From contig NZ_CACSKD010000002.1 in the NCBI RefSeq assembly GCF_902706285.1, forward strand, positions 124,001 through 188,000: a DNA stretch of 64,000 nt. Reading direction: 5' to 3'. Below, in pieces: positions 55,654-64,000 of the stretch. Every line of letters begins with the position of its first letter. The first letter of the stretch is position 1. A program made the position numbers and the translations under genes. Source of the stretch: Rhizobium sp. 18055 (lineage in GTDB: Bacteria > Pseudomonadota > Alphaproteobacteria > Rhizobiales > Rhizobiaceae). Below the pieces are notes generated by a model that worked only from the letters and a program-made list of their open reading frames with translations, did not search any database and was not told where the DNA came from.

Positions 55654-56883
55654 ATGAAGCTTGAAACGCTCGACATTGCGATTGCAGGCGCCGGCATCGG
55701 CGGATTGTCGCTTGCCGCACTTCTGGCGCGCCGCGGCGCCAAGGTGACGATCCATGACCAGATGAGCGCGCCGCAGCCGGTCGGCTCCGGCTTCGTGTTG
55801 CAGCCGACCGGGGCCGCGATCCTCTCCCGCATGGGCCTGCTCGACCGTGTGAAGGCGCGCGGCGCCCGGATCAGCCGCATGCACGGGCGCCTGTCCGGCA
55901 ACGGCCGAACTGTGCTCGACGTCGGCTATCGCCCGGGCGCCTACGGCATCGCCATCCAGCGTGGTGCGCTCTTCGACCTGCTGCTGGAATCAGCCATCGG
56001 TACCGGGGTGCGGTTCGAGACGTCGTCGCGGGTCGTCGGCATCGATGCAGGCAGCAGCCCACGGCTTGTGCTTGAGAATGGCATCAAGACAGCGGCTGCC
56101 GATCTCGTGATCGATGCCATGGGCGCCAATTCACCGATCGCGGCAAAAACCGCGACCGAGCTTGGCTACGGCGCGTTGTGGGCGACGGTTCCCTGGCCCC
56201 AGGATGGCCGCTTCCGCGCCGATGAACTGGAACAGCGCTATCGACGCGCGAGCCAGATGGCCGGCGTTCTACCCGTCGGCACGGCGAATGATGGCGCGAT
56301 GCCGATGGCGACGTTCTTCTGGAGTATCCGCAACAGCGATTTCGACGCGTGGCGCACGGCCGGACGCGAGTCCTGGATCGATGCGGTGCGATCTTTCTGG
56401 CCGGAGGCGGAGATGCTTGCCGTTATCGCCGAGCCGGTGCATGCCCGCTACCGGCATCTGACGCGAACACCCATTGCCGGACTGAACACGGTGAAGATCG
56501 GCGACGCCTGGCATGCAACCAGCCCGCAGCTTGGCCAGGGTGCCAATATGGCGCTGCTCGACGCCGCCTCGCTGGCATCGGCGCTCTGCCATGAAGCGAC
56601 GATTGACGACGCCATCGCGCTGCATTTGGCGCAGCGCCGTTTGCACATCCGATTCTACCAGTTGCTCAGCCGGGTCCTGACACCCTTCTATCAATCCGAC
56701 AGCACAATCCTGCCGTTCAGCCGCGACATGCTGATCGGACCGGCAACCAAGCTGCCCATCGTTCGCAGCCTGATCACGACGCTGGTAACGGGAGAGCTGC
56801 TGGATCCGGTCGGCCGCATTGCACTGGAACGACTTGCGCAAGCTGAAGACTTCGCTTCGAAAAATCAGAGTGCGTTGGTTTAG
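55654..56883 (+). CDS. FAD-dependent monooxygenase (salicylate hydroxylase-like)
   Basis: A 409-residue group A flavoprotein monooxygenase. FAD Rossmann motif IAGAGIGGLSLAALLARRG at residues 9-27, GSGFVLQPTG, the DG-type motif VIDAMGANS and a C-terminal FAD motif KIGDAWHATSPQLGQGANM. The C-terminal part lacks the membrane-type features of UbiH. The substrate is unknown; an aromatic compound is typical for the class. It lies 9 nt behind mazG and probably shares its transcript. Confidence 0.85.
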   Translation: MKLETLDIAIAGAGIGGLSLAALLARRGAKVTIHDQMSAPQPVGSGFVLQPTGAAILSRMGLLDRVKARGARISRMHGRLSGNGRTVLDVGYRPGAYGIAIQRGALFDLLLESAIGTGVRFETSSRVVGIDAGSSPRLVLENGIKTAAADLVIDAMGANSPIAAKTATELGYGALWATVPWPQDGRFRADELEQRYRRASQMAGVLPVGTANDGAMPMATFFWSIRNSDFDAWRTAGRESWIDAVRSFWPEAEMLAVIAEPVHARYRHLTRTPIAGLNTVKIGDAWHATSPQLGQGANMALLDAASLASALCHEATIDDAIALHLAQRRLHIRFYQLLSRVLTPFYQSDSTILPFSRDMLIGPATKLPIVRSLITTLVTGELLDPVGRIALERLAQAEDFASKNQSALV

Positions 56884-56993
56884 CCGAGCGCGGAAAACTG
56901 CTGGTCAAATTAGCAGTAACCGGCGGCGGTCAGCAGCACGACGATGGCAAGCCTCCAGTGCTTTGCCAATCGACGCAAGCAGGACGATATTGC

Positions 56994-58337
56994 TCAGCGC
57001 TCCCAGTCTTCCTTCGCCTTCGGGCCATTGCCCAGACGGCGCTCGAGTTCGGTGGCTTCCGTCTCGGAGAGGCGCAGGTCGAGCGTGACCGATCCGTCCT
57101 CATTGTCCTCGCGGCTGTCGATGATCGCGTGATCATAAAGCCAGGGGAGCAGCGCCAGCTTGTCGACCGGCAGCGTCACCGTTGCTTCGGTGAGAACGCC
57201 TGACAGTCTGCGGCTGATCTCCTCCATCAGCGTATCGACACCCTCGCCGGTCACGGCAGAGACGGCAACGACGTTTTTGGCGCCCTCGGCCTTCTGGACC
57301 ATGGCCTCGTGGAATTCCGGTTCCAGTCGGTCGATCTTGTTCCAGACCTCGATGATGCGCTTTTCGCCCTCGGCCTCGTCGATGCCGAGATCCTTGAGGA
57401 TGCGCATCACGTCGGCGCTTTGCACCTGGTTGTCGTCGTCGGCCATGTCGCGGACATGGAGAACGAGGTCGGCTTCCAGCACCTCTTCCAGCGTTGCGCG
57501 GAAGGCGGCGACCAGATGGGTCGGAAGGTCGGAGATGAAGCCGACGGTATCGGAAAGAATGACGGTGCGGCCGTGCGGAAGCTTCATCCGGCGCAGCGTC
57601 GGATCGAGCGTTGCAAACAGCATATCTTCGGCGAGCACGCCGGCGCCGGTGATGCGGTTGAACAGCGTCGACTTGCCGGCATTGGTATAGCCGACCAGCG
57701 CCACGATCGGGTGCGGCACCTTGCGGCGCTTGGCGCGGTGCAGCTGGCGGGTGCGGACCACCTGCTCGAGCTCGCGCTCCAGCTTGATGATGCGATCCTG
57801 CAGCATGCGACGGTCGGCTTCGATCTGGGTTTCACCCGGACCACCCATGAAGCCGCCACCACCGCGTTGACGCTCCAGGTGGGTCCAGCTGCGAACCAGA
57901 CGGCCCTTCTGGTAGTTAAGATGCGCAAGATCGACCTGCAGCGTGCCTTCCTTGGTGGAGGCGCGGCGGCCAAAGATTTCGAGAATGAGGCCGGTGCGGT
58001 CGATGACCTTGGCGTTCCATTCCTTCTCGAGATTGCGCTGCTGAACGGGCGTCAGCGGATGATCGACGATCACAAGGCCCGAATCGTTTTCTTCGAGACT
58101 GTCCTTGATTTCCTGGATCTTGCCGGTGCCCATCAACGTTGCCGGGCGCGGATCGTTGACAGCAACGATCATGCCCTTGACCACGTCGAGATCAATCGCC
58201 TGCGCCAGACCTGTCGCCTCTTCGAGGCGGCTTTCCGGCGTGCGGGTGACAGTGGCGCCCTCGGCACTATTGCGGCTGCTGCGTGCCTGCTTGAGCACAG
58301 GCACGATCACAGTCGCGCGCATGTCATCCCGGTGCAT
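56994..58337 (-). CDS. hflX: Ribosome-associated GTPase HflX
   Basis: A 447-residue GTPase that splits stalled or heat-damaged 70S ribosomes in other bacteria. The N-terminal HflX domain (ARPATLMGTGK-like DPRPATLMGTGKIQEI, VDHPLTPVQQRNLE) is followed by the linker QRGGGGFMGGPGETQIEADRR and the G domain: G1 GYTNAGKSTL, G3 DTVGF, G4 NKID. I chose the ATG at 58337, with GGAAG 6 nt upstream, since upstream codons include no credible start. It follows hfq on the same strand, the classic hfq-hflX order. Confidence 0.95.
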   Translation of the reverse strand: MHRDDMRATVIVPVLKQARSSRNSAEGATVTRTPESRLEEATGLAQAIDLDVVKGMIVAVNDPRPATLMGTGKIQEIKDSLEENDSGLVIVDHPLTPVQQRNLEKEWNAKVIDRTGLILEIFGRRASTKEGTLQVDLAHLNYQKGRLVRSWTHLERQRGGGGFMGGPGETQIEADRRMLQDRIIKLERELEQVVRTRQLHRAKRRKVPHPIVALVGYTNAGKSTLFNRITGAGVLAEDMLFATLDPTLRRMKLPHGRTVILSDTVGFISDLPTHLVAAFRATLEEVLEADLVLHVRDMADDDNQVQSADVMRILKDLGIDEAEGEKRIIEVWNKIDRLEPEFHEAMVQKAEGAKNVVAVSAVTGEGVDTLMEEISRRLSGVLTEATVTLPVDKLALLPWLYDHAIIDSREDNEDGSVTLDLRLSETEATELERRLGNGPKAKEDWER

Positions 58338-58398
58338 GACAGCTTCCGGGATGATCGATTCATTCTTGGTATCGCGTGTCGAGATAACTGATGTCCTG

Positions 58399-58641
58399 TT
58401 AGGAAGCGGATTCTTCGCTCTCGAACATCTGCATCGGCTGGCCCGGCATGATGGTGGAGATCGCGTGCTTATACACGAGTTGCGAATGACCGTCACGGCG
58501 AAGCAGAACGCAGAAGTTGTCAAACGAGGTAACAACGCCCGTCAGCTTGACGCCGTTAATGAGAAAAATTGTCAGGGAAATCTTTTGCTTGCGAACAGTA
58601 TTGAGAAATAAGTCCTGCAGGTTCTGAGAACGTTCCGCCAT
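58399..58641 (-). CDS. hfq: RNA chaperone Hfq
   Basis: The hexameric Sm-like protein that pairs sRNAs with mRNAs; in rhizobia it affects nitrogen fixation, motility and nutrient uptake. The 80-residue product has Sm1 ([21 protein letters not shown], residues 9-29) and Sm2 with the conserved YKHAIST (about 54-60), and a short C-terminal tail, typical for alphaproteobacteria. The start [10 protein letters not shown] at 58641 is the family start. Confidence 0.98.
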   Translation of the reverse strand: MAERSQNLQDLFLNTVRKQKISLTIFLINGVKLTGVVTSFDNFCVLLRRDGHSQLVYKHAISTIMPGQPMQMFESEESAS

Positions 58642-58749
58642 CGCGCCGATTCTTTCTTTATTGCCGGCCTTCACGTGCCGGTGATACTTCTTATTTTTCC
58701 ATCAGGCAGCCGACAACCCTCATCCCTGCTGCCCGGAAAGCCCTTGGTA

Positions 58750-59613
58750 TCAAATCGCAATCTTTTCCGCAACGTCGAAAAAGACCTCCCGGATTTTATG
58801 GGAGACACTGCCTGGATGGCCATTTGCAATCGTTTGCCCGTCGATCGAAACGACCGGGAAGCATATGCTGGTTGCCGCGGTGATGAAGACTTCGCGCGCA
58901 TTCAGCATCTCTGTCACCGAAAATTTGCGCTCCTCGATCTTCAGGCCGAGCCGGGCGCCGATATCGATCAGCGTGGTGCGGGTAATGCCCTTGAGAATGC
59001 CGTGATCGGCCGGGCGGGTGACCAGCGTGCCGTCACCATCGACGATCCAGACGTTGGTGGCAGCCCCCTCCTTCACCATCCCCTCGGCATCGATGTAGAT
59101 CGCTTCCTGGGCGCCGGCTTCCTTGGCCTGCTGGCGGGCCATTGCATTCGGCAGCAGGCCGACGGACTTGATATCGACGCGGTCCCAGCGGTTGTCGGGG
59201 ACGGTAATCGCCTTGATGCCATTGGCATTCTTGCCGGCGATGACCTTCGGATCGGTGCTCTTGGCGGTCACCACCAGCGACGGCGGCGTGCCTTCGACCG
59301 GGAACACATGATCGCGCCTGGCAACGCCGCGGGTGACCTGCAGGTAGAACAGGCCGTTGCGCACATGGTTGCGGCGGAGCGTCTCGCGAATGACCGTTGT
59401 CAAAGCATTGCGGCTCATCGGCCATGCGATGCGCAACTCGCTGAGAGATCGGTCCAACCGATTGAGGTGTCGGGTGAGATCGACGATATAGCCGTGGCGA
59501 ATCTCGCAGACCTCATAAACGCCATCGGCGAACTGGTAGCCGCGATCCTCGATATGGACCATGGCATTGGAATGCCTGACATACCGACCGTTCACATAGG
59601 CTATTCTGGGCAT
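58750..59613 (-). CDS. dat: D-amino-acid aminotransferase (class IV, PLP)
   Basis: Interconverts D-amino acids and 2-oxo acids, e.g. for D-Glu or D-Ala supply. The 287-residue fold-type IV enzyme has RIAYVNGRYV, the active-site block IEDRGYQFADGVYEV and the PLP lysine K149 in DIKSVGLLPN, with conserved EGAATNVWIV (residue about 195). AGG upstream of the ATG at 59613. It is inserted between ntrX and hfq, a placement often seen in rhizobia. Confidence 0.9.
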   Translation of the reverse strand: MPRIAYVNGRYVRHSNAMVHIEDRGYQFADGVYEVCEIRHGYIVDLTRHLNRLDRSLSELRIAWPMSRNALTTVIRETLRRNHVRNGLFYLQVTRGVARRDHVFPVEGTPPSLVVTAKSTDPKVIAGKNANGIKAITVPDNRWDRVDIKSVGLLPNAMARQQAKEAGAQEAIYIDAEGMVKEGAATNVWIVDGDGTLVTRPADHGILKGITRTTLIDIGARLGLKIEERKFSVTEMLNAREVFITAATSICFPVVSIDGQTIANGHPGSVSHKIREVFFDVAEKIAI

Positions 59614-59675
59614 GGTAAACCTGGTTCTGGCTTGGGTGTGGCTGCCGGACGGCGCGTTGCGCCGCCCTCGATTGA

Positions 59676-61037
59676 TCAGACGCCGAGCGACTTCAGCTTG
59701 CGGTGAAGGGCCGAGCGTTCCATGCCGACGAACTCTGCGGTGCGCGAGATATTGCCACCGAAGCGGTTGATCTGGGCGATGAGATAGTCCTTCTCGAACA
59801 TTTCTCGTGCCTCGCGCAGCGGCAACGTCATGATGTGATAGTCGTTCTTGGCCGATACCTTCGGCAGCATGTCGCCAAGATCGGTCGGCAGCATATCGGC
59901 GGTGATCGGCGCATCAGGACCGTCTGAGCGGGCGAGAATCATCAGGCGCTCGATGTTGTTGCGCAGCTGGCGGATATTGCCCGGCCAGTCATGCGCCTGC
60001 AACACGGCCATGGCGTCGTCGCCGATGCGGCGCGGACGAATGCCGGCCTGTTCGGAAATCTGGCGCATCAGCTGATCGACCAGGAACGGAATGTCCTCGC
60101 GGCGCTCGGCCAGCGCAGGCACCTTGACCGGCACGACGGCCAGGCGGTGATAGAGGTCCTCTCGGAACCAGCCTTCGGCAATGCGGCTTTCGAGATTATA
60201 AGCGGTTGAGGACACGATGCGGACATCGACCTTCACCCGCTTGGAGCCGCCAACGCGCTCGAACTGCTGATCGACCAGCACGCGCAGAATCTTGTTCTGC
60301 GTTTCGCGCGGCATTTCGCCAACTTCATCGAGATAGAGAATGCCGCGATGGGCTTCTTCCAGCGCGCCGATCTTGCGCGCCTGGCCCGGCGAACCCTCGG
60401 TTCCGAACAGCGCCACTTCCATCCGGTCGGGCGTGATGTTGGCGGCATTGATGGCGACGAACGGGCCGTTGGCACGCGTCGATTTCTTGTGGATCATCCG
60501 CGCCACAAGCTCCTTGCCGGAGCCCGACGAGCCGAGGATCATGATGCGGCTGTTGGTCGGCGACACCTTCTCGATCGTCTGGCGCAGCTGCGAGACCGCG
60601 ACCGAAGTGCCGATCAGCTCGACGGGATCGCCGGCCTTGCGCTTCAGCTCGGAGACTTCGCGCTTCAGCTTGGAGTTTTCCAGCGCGCGCTCGGCAATCA
60701 GGATCAGGCGGTCGGCCTTGAATGGCTTCTCGATGAAATCGAAGGCGCCGCGCTTGATGGCGGAGACGGCCGTTTCGACATTGCCGTGGCCGGAGATCAT
60801 CACCACCGGGATATCAGGGTGACGGGTCTTGATTTCATCCAGCAGCGCCAGACCGTCGAGCTTGCTGCCCTGCATCCAAATGTCGAGGAAGATCAGCCGT
60901 GGTGCGCGGTCGGAAATGGCTGCCAGCGCGCTGTCGCTGTCGTGCGCAGTGCGGGTCTCGTGGCCCTCGTCGGAGAGAATGCCGGAGACAATCTCGCGGA
61001 TGTCGTGTTCGTCATCGACGACCAGAATATCAGAGGC
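59676..61037 (-). CDS. ntrX: Nitrogen regulation response regulator NtrX
   Basis: A 453-residue response regulator partnered with NtrY. Receiver domain with phospho-acceptor D53 (LIFLDIWM), AAA+ domain with Walker A ILGSSGSGKELVARMI and Walker B GILYLDEVGEMP, and a Fis-type HTH ISRTAEFVGMERSALHRKLK. The GAFTGA loop that contacts sigma-54 is replaced by FGTEGSPGQARKIGALEEA, so it probably does not act through sigma-54. The ATG at 61037 overlaps the ntrY end by 8 nt; an ATG at 61046 is also possible. Confidence 0.96.
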   Translation of the reverse strand, partial: ASDILVVDDEHDIREIVSGILSDEGHETRTAHDSDSALAAISDRAPRLIFLDIWMQGSKLDGLALLDEIKTRHPDIPVVMISGHGNVETAVSAIKRGAFDFIEKPFKADRLILIAERALENSKLKREVSELKRKAGDPVELIGTSVAVSQLRQTIEKVSPTNSRIMILGSSGSGKELVARMIHKKSTRANGPFVAINAANITPDRMEVALFGTEGSPGQARKIGALEEAHRGILYLDEVGEMPRETQNKILRVLVDQQFERVGGSKRVKVDVRIVSSTAYNLESRIAEGWFREDLYHRLAVVPVKVPALAERREDIPFLVDQLMRQISEQAGIRPRRIGDDAMAVLQAHDWPGNIRQLRNNIERLMILARSDGPDAPITADMLPTDLGDMLPKVSAKNDYHIMTLPLREAREMFEKDYLIAQINRFGGNISRTAEFVGMERSALHRKLKSLGV

Positions 61038-63300
61038 CATATGCATTTTCCTTGTCACTTGCAGCCGAGGCAAGGGGCGTCATTTCCTGGCGTGGCAAGT
61101 GCACGCGGATCATGGCCCCTCTTCCCTGGTCAAAATCAGCGGGTGCATCATGCAGTTCGAGCTGCCCGCCATGTTCTTCAATAATCTTCTTCACGATGGC
61201 GAGGCCGAGACCGGTCCCCTTGTCGCGCATCGTCATATAGGGTTCCAGAATACTGTGCCGGTTCTCGACCGGCAGGCCGCGGCCGTTGTCGATCACGTCA
61301 ACAGTGAAGCGATCGCGCGACTGGTCGAGCGATGCCCTGACCAGCACCCTGCGGTCCTCGCGCTCGTCAGCCGGCACGGCCTCGATCGATTCGACCGCGT
61401 TCTTGATCAGGTTGCCGAACGCCTGGCCGAGCATGCGGCTGTCGAACTGGCCCTCAAGCGGCGTTTCGCCGAGTTCCTGCAGAAAGGCCACGTGGCTGTT
61501 GCCCATCTCGCGCAGGAAAACCGCATCGTGGAGGATCTTGCGCAGATCGCTCGGCTCCTTGATCGGCTTCGGCATCCGGGCAAAGGACGAGAATTCATCG
61601 ACCATGCGGCCGATATCGCCGACCTGACGGATGATCGTTTCCGTACACTGGTCGAAGACGCCGCGGTCATCCTGGTTGATCTGCTTGCCATAGCGGCGCT
61701 GGATGCGCTCGGCCGAGAGCTGGATCGGGGTCAGCGGGTTCTTGATCTCGTGGGCGATACGGCGCGCCACGTCACCCCAGGCGGTCGAGCGCTGGGCAAT
61801 CACGAGGTCGGTGATGTCGTCGAGCGTGATGACGTAGGACTCGCTCATGTCGCGCACTTCCTCGCGCGTCACCTGGACGCTGAGCGTCCGGACGGTGCCG
61901 GCGCGGACCAGCGCGATCTGCTTGCGGAAATCACCGCGATAGCGTGCCGCTGCCTCGGTCAGGACCTGATCGACCTCGGGGGCGATTTCGGAGAGTTGCT
62001 TGCCGAGCATATCCACGGCGTCGAGCGCCATCAGCGTTTCGGCGGAGCTGTTGACGATGGTCACACTACGATCATGCTCGACGCCGATGACGGCGGCGGT
62101 AACGCCAGACAGCACCGCTTCGATGAAGCGGCGGCGGTCGTCCACCTCGTCCTTGGCCTCGAGGATCTCGTCGCGCTGGGTGCGGATTTCGGAGATCATC
62201 TTGTTGAAGGTGCGCGACAGGTTGGCGACGTCGCCATCGACGGCGTGCACCGGAACGACAATATCCATGTTGCCCGAGGCAACGCTGTCGGCAGCCGTGA
62301 TCAGCAGCCGGATCGGGCGGACGATACGGTCGGCCACCGCAATGGCGGTCCAGATGGCGGCCAGCAGTACGATCAGCGCGAAGCCGACGTAAAGGATGGC
62401 GAAGGCGATCTGCAGCGAGAAGCGCCCCGCCTCCATCGACTTATATTCGGTGGCGTTCTCCTCCATCATCCGCATCGCGGTCATGACCTTGGGATCGACC
62501 GCGCGAACCGTGTAGAGAAAAGCGCCGTCGATTGCCTCCAGCTTGATGATGGCACCGACCAGATTGGTCACACCCGGCGGAATGAGCGTCGGCTGACCGG
62601 CTGACGCCTTGTTCAAAGCATCCTGCGGAATGGCCGGCAGCGGCTTTTCGGTCTTGATGTCGGCCTGCGTCATCACCGTACCGTCGGCCTGCACCAGGAA
62701 GGCACCCAGCAGACCGCGTCCCCGCGCCTGCCGGGTCATCAATTCGGCAAAACCGGTGCGATCGAGGCTGAACAGCTGGCGATTGCGTTCGAGATCGTTT
62801 GCCATGGAAACGGTCTGCCCTTGCAGGTAGCTGGCATTTTCCATCATGTAGGCCTGCCCGATATTGCGGGAGGAACTGACGATCGACTGGGTCCTCAGCG
62901 CAAACCAGCGGTCGAGACCGGCGTTCAGCGTGATACTGGCAAACAGCGCCACCAGGATCGCCGGCGTAATCGCCACGATCGAGAACAGCACGACGATGCG
63001 GATATGCAGTCTAGCTGCGGCGCGCCCGCGCTTGCGGGCCTTGAGCAGCCGCGAGACCTCGCGGCCGATCAGCGCCATCAGGCCGAGCACGAAGAAGGAG
63101 TTGACGACGACAGAGGTGATGACGACAGGTGATGTCGGCGCAATCGGCGTCAGGCCGAGCAGCACGAACAGCGTCATCGTCGCACAGAGAAGCGCGCCCC
63201 CGGCAAGCACGAGGCCGGGCAGTGCAAACAGCGCGCGGCGATCAGTTACCATGGTAACCGCTTCGCCTTCCGCCGCCGCCGGCAACGCATCCTGCTTCAT
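61030..63300 (-). CDS. ntrY: Nitrogen regulation sensor histidine kinase NtrY
   Basis: A 756-residue membrane sensor kinase. Two groups of N-terminal membrane helices (about residues 25-130 and 295-320) flank a periplasmic region, then a HAMP segment, a PAS domain (about 375-480), HisKA with phospho-acceptor H517 in RIAHEIKNPLTPIQLSAER, and the ATPase core with N (FGNLIKNAVESI) and G (KGTGLGLAIVKK) boxes. Nitrogen, redox or oxygen signals have been proposed in relatives. The start at 63300 is the ATG of MKQDALPA. Confidence 0.96.
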   Translation of the reverse strand: MKQDALPAAAEGEAVTMVTDRRALFALPGLVLAGGALLCATMTLFVLLGLTPIAPTSPVVITSVVVNSFFVLGLMALIGREVSRLLKARKRGRAAARLHIRIVVLFSIVAITPAILVALFASITLNAGLDRWFALRTQSIVSSSRNIGQAYMMENASYLQGQTVSMANDLERNRQLFSLDRTGFAELMTRQARGRGLLGAFLVQADGTVMTQADIKTEKPLPAIPQDALNKASAGQPTLIPPGVTNLVGAIIKLEAIDGAFLYTVRAVDPKVMTAMRMMEENATEYKSMEAGRFSLQIAFAILYVGFALIVLLAAIWTAIAVADRIVRPIRLLITAADSVASGNMDIVVPVHAVDGDVANLSRTFNKMISEIRTQRDEILEAKDEVDDRRRFIEAVLSGVTAAVIGVEHDRSVTIVNSSAETLMALDAVDMLGKQLSEIAPEVDQVLTEAAARYRGDFRKQIALVRAGTVRTLSVQVTREEVRDMSESYVITLDDITDLVIAQRSTAWGDVARRIAHEIKNPLTPIQLSAERIQRRYGKQINQDDRGVFDQCTETIIRQVGDIGRMVDEFSSFARMPKPIKEPSDLRKILHDAVFLREMGNSHVAFLQELGETPLEGQFDSRMLGQAFGNLIKNAVESIEAVPADEREDRRVLVRASLDQSRDRFTVDVIDNGRGLPVENRHSILEPYMTMRDKGTGLGLAIVKKIIEEHGGQLELHDAPADFDQGRGAMIRVHLPRQEMTPLASAASDKENAYGL

Positions 63301-63451
63301 TCGCTTAACTCTCCACGCGGCAAAATGAATTCTGCCGCTGCCCACGGGTCAGTCTGAAAACTGCGTTCGATTTCCGCTCATCTGTCGCTGAGCAAGATCA
63401 TCGGACGCAGAACTGACCGCAGGAACACAAACCCCTTGCGTGACTTATTGG

Positions 63452-63480
63452 CAACGCATTGTGGCGAAAATGCAACGCAT
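63452..63480 (-). promoter_or_regulatory. Repeat and CAA-N4-TTG motif upstream of ntrY
   Basis: GCAACGCAT occurs at 63451-63459 and again at 63472-63480, 21 bp apart (two helical turns), in the ntrC-ntrY gap. The first copy extends to CAA-CGCA-TTG (63452-63461), resembling NtrX-type inverted CAA-N-TTG sites described for alphaproteobacteria. Possible ntrYX autoregulation, inferred. Confidence 0.4.
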
Positions 63481-63492
63481 CCCCTCACATTG

Positions 63493-64000
63493 TCAAGCCG
63501 TGCGGGAGCTTCTGTACACGGATACTCCGAGTTCCCTGATCTTCTTGCGCAGCGTATTGCGGTTGAGACCGAGCAGATCGGCTGCCTTGATCTGGTTGCC
63601 ACGCGTTGCCGTGAGGGCCGCCAGGATCAGCGGGTACTCCATTTCCGTCAGAACCCGATCATACAGGCCCGGCGGTGGCAGGTTATCACCGAATGTGGCG
63701 AAATAGGACCGCATGTTTTCTTCGACGGCCTGGGCAATGGTCATGTTGCCGCTGCGCATCGGCCCCTTCTCGATCGGGCTGTCCGGCACGTCGGAACGCA
63801 GCTCGGACTCGATGATCTCGCGGGTGATCACATCCTGTGGATAAAGCGCCATCAGGCGGCGGATCAGGTTTTCCAGCTCGCGCACGTTGCCCGGCCAGGC
63901 ATAGGCCTTCATCAGGTCCAGCGCTTCCTGGTCGAAGCGCTTGGTGCCAAGCCCTTCCTTTTCAGCCTGCTGGATGAAGTGGCGGACGAGATCGGGGATA
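63493..64000 (-). CDS. ntrC: Nitrogen regulator NtrC, C-terminal part (runs off the window)
   Basis: The 3' end of a sigma-54-dependent response regulator; its frame is open to the right edge of the window, so the gene continues beyond it. Visible parts: the end of the AAA+ domain ([18 protein letters not shown]) and the Fis-type [26 protein letters not shown] near the C-terminus. Context (ntrC-ntrY-ntrX) and this C-terminus identify NtrC, the master activator of nitrogen-scavenging genes. Confidence 0.93.
   Translation of the reverse strand, partial: IPDLVRHFIQQAEKEGLGTKRFDQEALDLMKAYAWPGNVRELENLIRRLMALYPQDVITREIIESELRSDVPDSPIEKGPMRSGNMTIAQAVEENMRSYFATFGDNLPPPGLYDRVLTEMEYPLILAALTATRGNQIKAADLLGLNRNTLRKKIRELGVSVYRSSRTA

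Noticed and set aside
60829..62604. 591-codon plus-strand open frame
   Set aside because: Antisense to ntrY and the 5' end of ntrX; high GC keeps the opposite frame open.

Overview
The window is a gene-dense, high-GC chromosomal segment whose gene content and order point to a member of the Rhizobiales, most likely Rhizobiaceae (Rhizobium/Agrobacterium/Sinorhizobium group). Evidence: an ntrC-ntrY-ntrX-dat-hfq-hflX block, phosphatidylcholine synthase (Pcs), a bacterial-type transglutaminase-like cysteine peptidase, a cysG-DUF2849-cysI-DUF934 sulfite reduction operon, an alphaproteobacterial MgtE, and many alpha-type DUF families. I see no prophage, insertion sequence, CRISPR array or integron; this looks like core chromosome rather than a mobile island.

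Layout. 0-4 kb: orphan hypotheticals, a DUF2336 protein, a nitroreductase/flavin reductase pair and a secreted protein with repeated beta modules. 4-10.7 kb: thrS, then a DUF1697-yidD-IscU-like cluster, folE, hisI, a patatin and a CBS-pair protein. 10.7-18.2 kb: rhomboid protease (with a structured terminator-ended RNA candidate just upstream), PAS and PilZ proteins, proline iminopeptidase, transglutaminase-like peptidase, a membrane hypothetical behind a CtrA-like site, and a DacF-type carboxypeptidase with a SPOR domain. 18.2-25.4 kb: DUF1489, L-serine dehydratase, DUF599, a DUF1624 acyltransferase with a Cys-rich tail, a MerR regulator with its operator, MgtE, a peptide-deformylase-like protein that has lost two metal ligands, DUF502. 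25.4-28.8 kb: glmU-glmS (UDP-GlcNAc supply).

28.8-39 kb is a transport block on the minus strand: a YtfQ-YtfR-YtfT-YjfF sugar importer followed by its probable FadR-type regulator, next to a BMP-type (nucleoside-like) importer of ATPase, two permeases and binding protein. 39-47 kb: pcs, ferredoxin-NADP reductase, a GntR/FCD regulator with palindromic operators, a MacA plus split-MacB exporter, tRNA-Lys(TTT) with a promoter and terminator, and three small proteins (68-aa orphan, DUF2934, entericidin-like lipoprotein). 47-57 kb: CcdA, an AEC permease, UbiH-type hydroxylase, the siroheme/sulfite reductase operon, a deaminase, MazG and an FAD monooxygenase. 57-64 kb: hflX, hfq, D-amino-acid aminotransferase, ntrX, ntrY and the 3' part of ntrC, the nitrogen and post-transcriptional control hub.

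No obviously new multi-gene defence or biosynthetic system is present. The best leads are the degenerate deformylase, the structured RNA ahead of the rhomboid gene, the twin CX3C tail on the acyltransferase, the CtrA-like and NtrX-like sites, and the candidate FadR-type operator in the ytfQ promoter.
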